In this document: one piece after another, positions 6,204-12,871 of the stretch | Position numbering within the stretch: position 1 is the stretch's first letter | How the letters are laid out: the number at the start of each line of letters is the position of its first letter | DNA from: Oscillospiraceae bacterium | GTDB lineage: Bacteria; Bacillota; Clostridia; WRCU01 | Length of the DNA: 15,722 bases | Assembly (NCBI GenBank): GCA_009783805.1 | Contig: WRCU01000008.1 | Coordinates: forward strand, 1 to 15,722 | Reading direction: 5' to 3' | Translations under genes and position numbers: made by a program | The notes under the pieces: generated by a model | Database searches by the model: none | What the model was told of the DNA's origin: nothing | What the model saw: only the letters and a program-made list of their open reading frames with translations

Positions 6204-7162
6204 TGCCGCCCAGCGCCCGCAGGATCCCCTCCACACCGAAGGCCAAGGCGGCCGCCCGCGAGCGCGGGGTAGACCTCGGGCTGGTCGCCCCTACCGGCAG
6301 GCACGGCGAGGTGGTCGCATCAGACGTAATGTCCGCGCGGCTTAATAAACATGCGGCGACCCCTCTCGCCATGCGCATGGCCTTAGATAGGAACATAGAC
6401 CTGTCATCCATACGGGGGAGCGGCCACGCCGGGAAGGTCTTCAGCATTGACATGCCGAGTGCGGGGAAGGCGGGCAGGCCGGTCAGGATGTCGCCCATGA
6501 GGAAGGCCGTGGCGGATAGGATGCTGCTGAGCCATACGGCCATACCGCCGGTCACGCAGAACGTGGAGGCCGACGTCACGGCCTTCCTCCGTTTCCGCAA
6601 GGAGATGAACGCGAGTCTCCCAAAGGAAGAGGGCATATCCGTAAACGATTGGATACTGAAGGCCGCGGCCGTGGCGCTCCGTGAGAATGACCGTTTCCGC
6701 TATCAGCTCAATGAGGGCGGAGGGTACCTGGCATACGACGAAGTGAACGTGGGGATGGCCGTCTCCCTCGACGACGGGTTGATCGTCCCCGTTATCCGCC
6801 GAGCCGACGCGCTGACGGCGCACGAGATCGCCGCGGAGTCCAAGCGGCTCGCCTCGGCGGCGCGCGGCAGGCGCCTTTCCCCAAAGGACCTCGAAGGCGG
6901 CGTATTCACGGTCAGCAACCTCGGCATGTACGGGGTGACCTCCTTCACCCCCATCATAAACCACCCCGAGGCCGCGATACTGGGCGTATGCGCGCCCGTA
7001 TGCAGGCTGGCGATGGAAAGGGACGGCACGGTCGCCGAGCATAGCCACATGACGCTGTCGCTGACGTATGACCATAGGATCATCAACGGGGCGGAGGCCG
7101 CCGTCTTTGCGAACAGGATAAAGGGTCTGCTGGAGCGTCCCGAGGATCTTCGGCTGATATAG
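6203..7162 (+). CDS. 2-oxoacid dehydrogenase E2 acyltransferase lacking a lipoyl domain, with two subunit-binding domains
   Basis: The product has 319 residues from the ATG at 6203, which overlaps the E1 beta stop and follows GGGAGGGG at 4-base spacing. It opens directly with a peripheral-subunit-binding domain (about 5-42, STPKAKAAARERGVDL). A second follows (about 51-84, ATPLAMRMALDRNIDL ... GSGHAGK). The catalytic acyltransferase domain (about 95-319) comes after a linker of only about ten residues. The active-site motif reads DHRIINGAEAA, with His291 present and Asn295 where most family members have Asp. Ordinary E2 proteins begin with one to three lipoyl domains; none is present here. 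The frame does extend upstream to about 6104, but that overlaps E1 beta and resembles no lipoyl domain. E2 should form the core that binds E1 and E3 and transfers the acyl group to CoA, using lipoyl arms supplied by E3. Confidence 0.93.
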   Translation: MPPSARRIPSTPKAKAAARERGVDLGLVAPTGRHGEVVASDVMSARLNKHAATPLAMRMALDRNIDLSSIRGSGHAGKVFSIDMPSAGKAGRPVRMSPMRKAVADRMLLSHTAIPPVTQNVEADVTAFLRFRKEMNASLPKEEGISVNDWILKAAAVALRENDRFRYQLNEGGGYLAYDEVNVGMAVSLDDGLIVPVIRRADALTAHEIAAESKRLASAARGRRLSPKDLEGGVFTVSNLGMYGVTSFTPIINHPEAAILGVCAPVCRLAMERDGTVAEHSHMTLSLTYDHRIINGAEAAVFANRIKGLLERPEDLRLI

Positions 7163-7175
7163 GGAGAGGGATCTT

Positions 7176-8870
7176 ATGGCGTCGGAAATCATAATGCCGA
7201 AGAATGGCATGACCCTGACCGAGGGCACGGTCGTCCGTTGGCTGAAGGGCATAGGCGAGGCGGTGGCCTCCGATGAGCCGATCCTGGAGATAGAGACCGG
7301 TAAAAGCGCCATGGAGGTGGAGTCGCCCGCCTCCGGCGTCCTGCTGGCCAGATACGCGGAGGAGGGCGACGTCGTGCCCGTCCTGGCGGTGATCGGCTAC
7401 GTCGGGCAGGCCGGCGAAGGCGTCCCGGCGTCCATGCCCGCCTTAAGGGGCGGCGGCGCGGAGCCGAAGGCTGCGGCAAGGACGGCCGTAAACGAGGGAT
7501 ATGACTACGACATCGCGATAATCGGCGGCGGCCCCGCCGGCTACGTGGGCGCGATCCGGGCGGCCCAGTCGGGCGCGCGCGTGGTCCTCTTCGAAAAAGG
7601 GGACCTTGGGGGGACATGCCTGAACCGTGGCTGCATACCCACGAAAAGCTACTTGAAATCGGCGGGGATCATGGCGGACATCCGCAAGGCGGAGCGGTTC
7701 GGCATCGAGTTCGACGGGACGGCGCATGCGAACCTCGGGAAGATACATGATCGCAAGGAAGGCGTCGTCCGAACCCTTCGGGACGGAGTCGGCAAGCTGC
7801 TGGATCGCCGCGGAGTCAAGGTGGTCGACGCCCGGGCCGAATTGGCCGGGGATCGTGAGGTGGCGGCGGGCGGCGCCGGCTATTCCGCAGCCAAGATCAT
7901 ACTGTGCACGGGTTCCAAGGCGGTCCTGCCCCCCATCCCGGGCATGGGCCACGCCGGCGTGCTCACCAGCGACTCGATCCTAGGGCTCCGCGAGCTCCCT
8001 AGGCACCTCTGCGTAATCGGGGGCGGCGTGATAGGCTGCGAGCTGGGCTATGCGTTCCGGGCGTTCGGCAGCGAGGTCACCATACTGGAGGCGGAGGAGC
8101 GGATCCTTCCCGGATTCGACGGAAGCGTGTCCGAGGCCATCCGCGGGGCGCTCGCCGAAATGGGGATCACCGTGATGACCGGCGCGAAGGTGCGGGGCGT
8201 CGGCGATGACGGCGGGCGGCCCGTAGTCGCCGTCGAAGGGAACGCGTTCCCGTGCGACAAGGTCCTGGTTTCGGTCGGCAGGGCGCCGGTGCTGGACTGT
8301 CTGGGCCCGATGAGGGACAGGTTCCAAATGGAGCGCGGATACATCAAGGTGGACGGCCATATGGAGACGGGCGTCAAGGGGATCTACGCGGCGGGGGACG
8401 TAAGCGGCAGGCTTATGCTGGCGCACGCGGCCTCGATGATGGCGGAGGCCGCGGTGATGAGCGCGCTGGGCGACGAAAGGGTCTGTGACCTGCGTTACGC
8501 GCCTTCCTGCCTCTATACCGTGCCGGAGGCGGCGGGCGTCGGGATGACCGAAAGGCAGGCACGGGAAAGGCACGGCGATGACGTGTCCGTCGGCCACTTC
8601 CCTATGGCCGCGAACGGACGCGCGGTGGCCTCCGGCGACGGCGGGGGCTTCGTCCGCGTCATTGTCGGGCGCCGCTATGGGGAGATACTCGGGACCCACA
8701 TCGTCGGCGCGTCGGCGGTCGAGATGATCGCGGGTCCCGCCGCCCTTATGGCCAGCGAGGTAACCGCCCATGAGGTCGCGGAATCCCTGCCCCACGCCCA
8801 CCCGACCTACAGCGAGGCCTTTGCGGAGGCCTGCGCGGACGCGCTGGGGAGATGCGTGCACCTGCCGTAA
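7176..8870 (+). CDS. lpdA: Dihydrolipoamide dehydrogenase (E3) with N-terminal lipoyl domain
   Basis: The product has 564 residues, about 100 more than a plain E3. Residues 1-76 form a lipoyl domain whose attachment lysine is Lys43 in IETGKSAMEVESP. An Ala/Gly/Pro-containing linker (about 78-108) leads to the flavoprotein. FAD-binding GGGPAGYVGA starts near 117, the redox disulfide is Cys148/Cys153 (GGTCLNRGCIPTK), and the NAD-binding GGGVIG is at 282-287. The C-terminal interface domain has the catalytic His542/Glu547 pair (HAHPTYSE). All key residues are intact, so it should reoxidise dihydrolipoyl groups with NAD. The ATG follows GGGAGAGGG at 5-base spacing, 13 bases after E2. E3 proteins with a lipoyl domain are known in some acetoin and pyruvate complexes. 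Here it is the only lipoyl domain encoded in the operon. Confidence 0.96.
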   Translation: MASEIIMPKNGMTLTEGTVVRWLKGIGEAVASDEPILEIETGKSAMEVESPASGVLLARYAEEGDVVPVLAVIGYVGQAGEGVPASMPALRGGGAEPKAAARTAVNEGYDYDIAIIGGGPAGYVGAIRAAQSGARVVLFEKGDLGGTCLNRGCIPTKSYLKSAGIMADIRKAERFGIEFDGTAHANLGKIHDRKEGVVRTLRDGVGKLLDRRGVKVVDARAELAGDREVAAGGAGYSAAKIILCTGSKAVLPPIPGMGHAGVLTSDSILGLRELPRHLCVIGGGVIGCELGYAFRAFGSEVTILEAEERILPGFDGSVSEAIRGALAEMGITVMTGAKVRGVGDDGGRPVVAVEGNAFPCDKVLVSVGRAPVLDCLGPMRDRFQMERGYIKVDGHMETGVKGIYAAGDVSGRLMLAHAASMMAEAAVMSALGDERVCDLRYAPSCLYTVPEAAGVGMTERQARERHGDDVSVGHFPMAANGRAVASGDGGGFVRVIVGRRYGEILGTHIVGASAVEMIAGPAALMASEVTAHEVAESLPHAHPTYSEAFAEACADALGRCVHLP

Positions 8871-8947
8871 ACGTATATGCGCCCGCATAAAAGGCGCGCA
8901 TACCTGACTTAAGCGGTGAACACTTTTTCGATGGGGGATCATAAGCC
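8871..8947 (+). promoter_or_regulatory. Spacer between E3 and kinase: short inverted repeat and ribosome-binding site
   Basis: The 77-base gap is the longest inside the operon. It begins with an imperfect inverted repeat, TATGCGC (8876-8882) against GCGCATA (8896-8902), enclosing an AT-rich loop with GCATAAAAGG. A five-T run lies at 8924-8928, too far from the stem for a standard terminator. GGGGGATC (8933-8940) is the ribosome-binding site of the kinase gene at 7-base spacing. The spacer could host an attenuator or a second promoter for the kinase and lipoate ligase, or be neutral. Confidence 0.3.
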
Positions 8948-10501
8948 ATGAGTTGCTTCTTAGGCATCGACGCGGGGACCAGCGGCATCAAGGCCATGGT
9001 GCTAGATGAGCGGGGGGCCGTCCGCGGATCGGGGCATGGCGAATGCGGCGTCATCACCCCCTATCCCGGATGGGCGGAGCAGAGCCCGGAGGACTGGTGG
9101 CGGGCGTGCGACCGGGCGGTGAGGCAGGCGGTCGCGGAATCCGGCCTTGGGGCTGACATCAAGGGCATCGGCCTATCGGGGCAAATGCAGGGGCTGACCA
9201 TGGTGGACAAAGGGCACAGGCCTATCGGGAACTGCATCATATGGCTCGACCAGCGCTCCGGCGCGGAAGTCGAGGAGATATACGGGCTGATGGACGGGGC
9301 CGAGATGCTCGAGCGCACCGCCAACTTCTGCTTCAACAGCTTTTGGGCGCCTAAGCTGCTGTGGATGCGCAAGAACCGCCCGGAGGACTTTGGGCGCATA
9401 CATAAGGCGATGTTCGCGAAGGACTACCTGCGCCTGCTCATGACGGGCGAGGTCGCCGCGGAGGTCAGCGACGCGTCGCTCACCCTCCTCATGGACGTGC
9501 GCAGCCGCCGTTGGTCGCGGGAGATGTTCGACAGGCTCGGCCTCCCGTTCGGGATCGCACCGGAGCGTCTCCTGGAGTCCGCCGAGGTCGCCGGCCCCCT
9601 CAGGGCCGAAGTCGCCGACGGGTGGGGCCTGGCAGCGGGCACGCCCGTCGTCGCAGGCGCCGGGGACCAGCCCGCGGGCGGGGTGGGCACTGGGATCGTG
9701 CGCGAAGGCATGGTCGGCGCGACGATCGGGACGAGCGGCGTCGTGTTCGGCTGCTCGGACCGCCCGTTCGTCGACGACGCGAACCACGGGATGTACTCCA
9801 TGGCGCATGCGATGCCGGGCAAATGGTGCTACCTCGGCCTCGTGCTGTCCGCAGGCGGAGCTCTCAAGTGGCTGCGCGACGCTTTCTGGGCTGAGATGCG
9901 CGACTCCGGGGCCGACGTGTACGGATACATGGACATGCGCGCCGAGCGCGTCCAACCCGGCAGCGAGGGCCTAACGTTCCTGCCGTACCTCAACGGCGAG
10001 AACACGCCGCACCCCGACGGCGACGCGCGGGGCGTGCTGTTCGGGCTCTCGCTGCGCCACGGCGTGCCGGAGATCTGCCGCAGCGTCATGGAGGGCGTCG
10101 CGTTCGCCATGCGCGACTGCCTCGACGTATGCCGCGGTCTGGGCATCCCTGTCAGCGAGGTACGCGCGAACGGCGGCGGCGCCAGGAGCGCGCTATGGCG
10201 GCGGATACAGGCGGACGTCTACGGCGCGGACCTGGTCACCATGAACATGGAGGAGGGCCCGGCGGCCGGCGGGGCCATACTGGCCGCTGTCGGGGCGGGG
10301 CATTTCAACAGCGTGCCCGAGGCCTGCGACGCGCTGCTGAAGGTGACGGGCGTAACCAGCCCCATACCGGAGAACGTCCGCATATACGAGGACTATTACC
10401 AAACCTACCGTTCGCTGTACCCTAGCCTGAAGGGGCGGTTCGCCGAGCAGGCGCGGAACGTGAGGAAGCACCTTCGGCAAGGCGGGGGGGCGGCGACTTG
10501 A
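8948..10501 (+). CDS. xylB: Xylulokinase-like FGGY-family carbohydrate kinase
   Basis: The 517-residue product has the two actin-like ATPase domains of FGGY sugar kinases. Motifs in order are IDAGTSGIKAMVLD with Asp8, GLSGQMQGL (xylulokinases have GLSGQMHG) and CIIWLDQRS. Then come AGAGDQPAGG with the likely catalytic base Asp240, GATIGTSGVV, TFLPYLNGENTPHPD, and the adenosine motif NGGGARSALWRRI. Xylulokinase of E. coli is slightly shorter and uses the equivalent pair Asp6/Asp233. It would phosphorylate D-xylulose or a related ketose in the cytoplasm. It sits inside the 2-oxoacid dehydrogenase operon and its TGA overlaps the next gene's TTG (TTGA), so the kinase and lipoate ligase are translationally coupled. 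Another FGGY specificity, such as a different pentulose, remains possible. Confidence 0.88.
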   Translation: MSCFLGIDAGTSGIKAMVLDERGAVRGSGHGECGVITPYPGWAEQSPEDWWRACDRAVRQAVAESGLGADIKGIGLSGQMQGLTMVDKGHRPIGNCIIWLDQRSGAEVEEIYGLMDGAEMLERTANFCFNSFWAPKLLWMRKNRPEDFGRIHKAMFAKDYLRLLMTGEVAAEVSDASLTLLMDVRSRRWSREMFDRLGLPFGIAPERLLESAEVAGPLRAEVADGWGLAAGTPVVAGAGDQPAGGVGTGIVREGMVGATIGTSGVVFGCSDRPFVDDANHGMYSMAHAMPGKWCYLGLVLSAGGALKWLRDAFWAEMRDSGADVYGYMDMRAERVQPGSEGLTFLPYLNGENTPHPDGDARGVLFGLSLRHGVPEICRSVMEGVAFAMRDCLDVCRGLGIPVSEVRANGGGARSALWRRIQADVYGADLVTMNMEEGPAAGGAILAAVGAGHFNSVPEACDALLKVTGVTSPIPENVRIYEDYYQTYRSLYPSLKGRFAEQARNVRKHLRQGGGAAT

Positions 10502-11208
10502 CCATATGGGTGGAGAACGACCGCACCGACCCGCCCTGGAACCTCGCGTGCGAGGAGCACCTGCTGACCGCGAGGCGCGAGTCCGTAGCCATGCTGTGGC
10601 GCAACGCCCGATCGGTGATCATCGGGAGGAACCAGGACTTGGAATCCGAGGTCGACGCGGCCCTCGCCGAGCGGCTGGGCATCCCGGTCGTGCGCAGGCT
10701 CACCGGCGGCGGCGCGGTCTTCCATGACCTGGGGAACGTGAACTTCACGCATATATACACCTACGAAGGCGGGCATGAGATGGACTTCGCGCCCTTCGCC
10801 CGCCTGCTGACCTCCGCCTTGGGCGGGATGGGCGTCCGGGCCGAATTATCCGGTCGCAACGACATACTCGTCGACGGCGCCAAGGTATCCGGGTGCGCGC
10901 ACGCCTGCGTCGGCGACCGCGCGATCTACCACGGCACGCTGCTCTTCTCCGCCGACCTCTCCCAGATGGAGGGCCTCCTGCGCTACAGCGAGGAGAAGTA
11001 CCGGGGCAGGGGCATCAAGTCCGTATCCTCGAGGGTGGCGAACCTGAACCGCTGGATAAAGGGCATGGACGTGGCGGGTTTCATGGGATGCCTGCGGGAA
11101 GCCTTGGGCGCGGGGGCTAAGCGGTACGCGCTGACTGAGGCGGACGAATCGGCCATCGACGCGCTGTGCGGCGGCAAGTACCGCGACCCCAATTGGAACC
11201 GTATATGA
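10498..11208 (+). CDS. lplA: Lipoate-protein ligase A, catalytic domain only
   Basis: This 236-residue ligase of the BPL/LplA fold attaches lipoate to the lysine of lipoyl domains. The motifs are intact: NLACEEHLL (15-23), RRLTGGGAVFHDLGN (66-80) and RNDILVDGAKVSG with the catalytic Lys129. HGTLLFSADL and GIKSVSSRVANL follow further on. It ends at the KYRDPNWN motif that closes the large domain, so the roughly 80-residue C-terminal accessory domain of E. coli LplA (338 residues) is absent. In Thermoplasma acidophilum that domain is a separate protein, LplB, needed for lipoate activation; no such gene is visible here. The start is TTG, overlapping the kinase stop by four bases, and the resulting N-terminus aligns with the family. 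Being in the operon, it most likely modifies Lys43 of the E3-linked lipoyl domain. An octanoyl-transferase role (LipM-like) is an alternative. Confidence 0.9.
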   Translation: MTIWVENDRTDPPWNLACEEHLLTARRESVAMLWRNARSVIIGRNQDLESEVDAALAERLGIPVVRRLTGGGAVFHDLGNVNFTHIYTYEGGHEMDFAPFARLLTSALGGMGVRAELSGRNDILVDGAKVSGCAHACVGDRAIYHGTLLFSADLSQMEGLLRYSEEKYRGRGIKSVSSRVANLNRWIKGMDVAGFMGCLREALGAGAKRYALTEADESAIDALCGGKYRDPNWNRI

Positions 11209-11238
11209 CACGCGCGTGGGCGTCCCGTATGGGCCCTT

Positions 11239-11279
11239 GATGAGGTCGATGCCGCCTTATCTTCCGCATCGCCTCAATC
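11239..11279. terminator. Possible hairpin between convergent genes
   Basis: GATGAGGTCGATGC (11239-11252) can pair with GCATCGCCTCAATC (11266-11279) over about 13 bases with two bulges and a 13-base loop. It sits where the lipoate ligase (+) and the glycoside hydrolase (-) converge, and overlaps the hydrolase stop codon. Neither side has a T-tract, so it is not a standard intrinsic terminator. A perfect 10-bp palindrome CACGCGCGTG (11209-11218) directly follows the ligase stop. Confidence 0.3.
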
Positions 11280-12713
11280 GGCGGCCGTAACCTCCTCCAG
11301 CCTTATGTCCGCGGCGTAGAATATCGTGTTCGCGTCCATCTTCCAGACGTATATCGACGGGGCTAAGGCCAGATCGTCGGGGACCGTGAACTCCAGCGAC
11401 TTCGCCTCCCATGTGTTCGACGTAAAGGCCAAGGTATGGTGCGTCTGCCTATCGGCCTCGCACGCCGATGAGTAGGCCACTCCTATCGTCGAGGCCATGT
11501 TGGCGGCCGAGCTGTTGCGGCCCCACGCGCTGAGCCGGTGGCGGGCGCCGCGCCTCAGCTCCAATATGCGCCCGGCCCCTCCCGCGCCCCCGAAGCCTAT
11601 GACCAATACGTTGCCGTCCCTCCCGAGGTCGGACCCGCCCTTCACCGACGAGCCGCGCCCCCAACCTTGCCATCCGACCATCCCTTCGGAGAAGTCGCCG
11701 TTCGGCAGCGTCGGGAGGCCGGGGCCGGGCACGGAGCCTTCTAGCAAGAACCTGTTGTCGTCCCAAACCAACCCGCCGACCCAAGTGAGGTTCCCGGGCC
11801 GCCCGCCGTCCGTCCGGTCTATCGCCCAGCCGCATCCCCTCTCTGCTTCCGTGAGCGGCAGGCCCGCGTCGTCCCAAGCCCAGTACATCCTGCCGACCCC
11901 ATTGCGCAGCGACGAGTCGTACATCGCCCGGATGGCCGAATGCTGCGAGACGTTGCCCCTCCCCACGCCGAACTCACCCAAGAACACGCATAGGCCCGCA
12001 TCCCTCGCGTCTGAGAAGTAGGCGTCGAAGTCGCGCTCGCCGCCGTACCAAGAATCGTACACATGGAGCGAGTATAGGAGGTTGCCGTACTTCGCGTTCA
12101 ACGTAGGCCCCATGCGGATGACCGCGCTGGCATACCCCCCCTTGCCTCCGCGGTAGCCGCTGCCCTGCCCCCACTGGTGCTCATCCAGGACGATGACGTT
12201 TTCGGCTCCCTCCGCCCTGATGGCCCCGATCACCTCGTCGTGGGCCTTGAGCCAGCTCTCGGCGGACTCCCTGGAGTCGTCCGGGCCGGGTTCGTTCATT
12301 ATATTAAACCAGACGTACGGGTTGCCCTTGTATCGCCTGGCCTTGTCCGCCCACCATTCTTTCAGGACCCCTCCGTCGTGCATGTATGAGTCCTTGTTCT
12401 TCCGGTACCCGACCGCGGGCGGGTACGTCCCGGTGTAGTCATGGACCTCCAGGATGACCGGCGCGCCCCGGTCGGTGAATGCCTTGATCAGGCCGTCCAG
12501 GTCGGGGTTGTTCCCGGCCGCGAACTCCCAGCCCATAGCGGCGCACAGCCGGACGGAGTTGAACCTCCATACGTCCAGGATGAGGCCGACGTCCTGCAGC
12601 GTGTCCCTGGGGAAGACCCATCCCGGCCCGTTGACGTTGACGCCCCGCACATGGAACTCGCTTCCGTCCGGGCAAATTATCTTCGTTCCCTTTATCCTGA
12701 AATGACCGCCCAT
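11274..12713 (-). CDS. GH5-type glycoside hydrolase (cellulase superfamily) with C-terminal CBM-like domain
   Basis: The product has 479 residues. An (alpha/beta)8 GH5-type domain spans about 5-325. The acid/base is Glu141 in FNIMNEPGP, the nucleophile is probably Glu247 in FLGEFGVGRG, and the substrate-site HVYDSW is at 217-222. The start HVRGVNVNGPGW is typical of endoglucanase/mannanase relatives. Residues about 335-479 (LPNGDFSEGMVGW onward) look like a jelly-roll carbohydrate-binding module of the CBM4/9 or CBM6 kind. An in-frame TGA at 12726-12728 lies four codons upstream of the ATG. An N-terminal extension is therefore excluded, and the visible start (MGGHFRIKGTK) is not a signal peptide. 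The enzyme thus appears cytoplasmic, unusual for a CBM-bearing GH5. The ribosome-binding site is GAGGGGCGATC. It is transcribed against the operon. Substrate is a beta-glucan, mannan or glycoside, undetermined. Confidence 0.88.
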   Translation of the reverse strand: MGGHFRIKGTKIICPDGSEFHVRGVNVNGPGWVFPRDTLQDVGLILDVWRFNSVRLCAAMGWEFAAGNNPDLDGLIKAFTDRGAPVILEVHDYTGTYPPAVGYRKNKDSYMHDGGVLKEWWADKARRYKGNPYVWFNIMNEPGPDDSRESAESWLKAHDEVIGAIRAEGAENVIVLDEHQWGQGSGYRGGKGGYASAVIRMGPTLNAKYGNLLYSLHVYDSWYGGERDFDAYFSDARDAGLCVFLGEFGVGRGNVSQHSAIRAMYDSSLRNGVGRMYWAWDDAGLPLTEAERGCGWAIDRTDGGRPGNLTWVGGLVWDDNRFLLEGSVPGPGLPTLPNGDFSEGMVGWQGWGRGSSVKGGSDLGRDGNVLVIGFGGAGGAGRILELRRGARHRLSAWGRNSSAANMASTIGVAYSSACEADRQTHHTLAFTSNTWEAKSLEFTVPDDLALAPSIYVWKMDANTIFYAADIRLEEVTAAD

Positions 12714-12871
12714 ATAGATCGCCCCTCACGTCGGTCCCGTATTTGAATGCGCATATATATTACCCCATAATTACAGCCGTAGGCATCGTCCGGCCGGGAT
12801 AGCCGGGTCGGGACGGGGGGAGCGGAGCGATGAGGGTTCAGCCCGATGGGCCAATAGGGGAGGGAACTGCC
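12714..12871. promoter_or_regulatory. Divergent promoter region with an AT-rich island
   Basis: The 158-base spacer separates the minus-strand GH5 gene from the plus-strand DUF4432 gene. An AT-rich island at about 12746-12776 contains GCATATATATTACCCCATAATTA, stark in this G+C-rich DNA and a natural place for promoters in both directions. Read on the minus strand it gives GGTAATATATATGCG, about 45 bases before the GH5 ATG, close to what an archaeal TATA box would show; no convincing bacterial -35/-10 pair is seen. AGGGGAGGGA (12856-12865) is the ribosome-binding site of the plus-strand gene. Confidence 0.45.

Noticed and set aside
7980..8942. Long minus-strand open frame opposite E3
   Set aside because: It is a shadow of the E3 gene in G+C-rich DNA. 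The plus strand has intact catalytic motifs throughout, and the antisense product resembles nothing known to me.
9173..9955. Minus-strand open frame opposite the kinase
   Set aside because: It is antisense to conserved FGGY kinase motifs and has no ribosome-binding site or recognisable family.
12830..12871. Earlier start for the DUF4432 protein
   Set aside because: The ATG at 12830 adds 14 residues without a good purine-rich site, while the ATG at 12872 follows AGGGGAGGGA at proper spacing.
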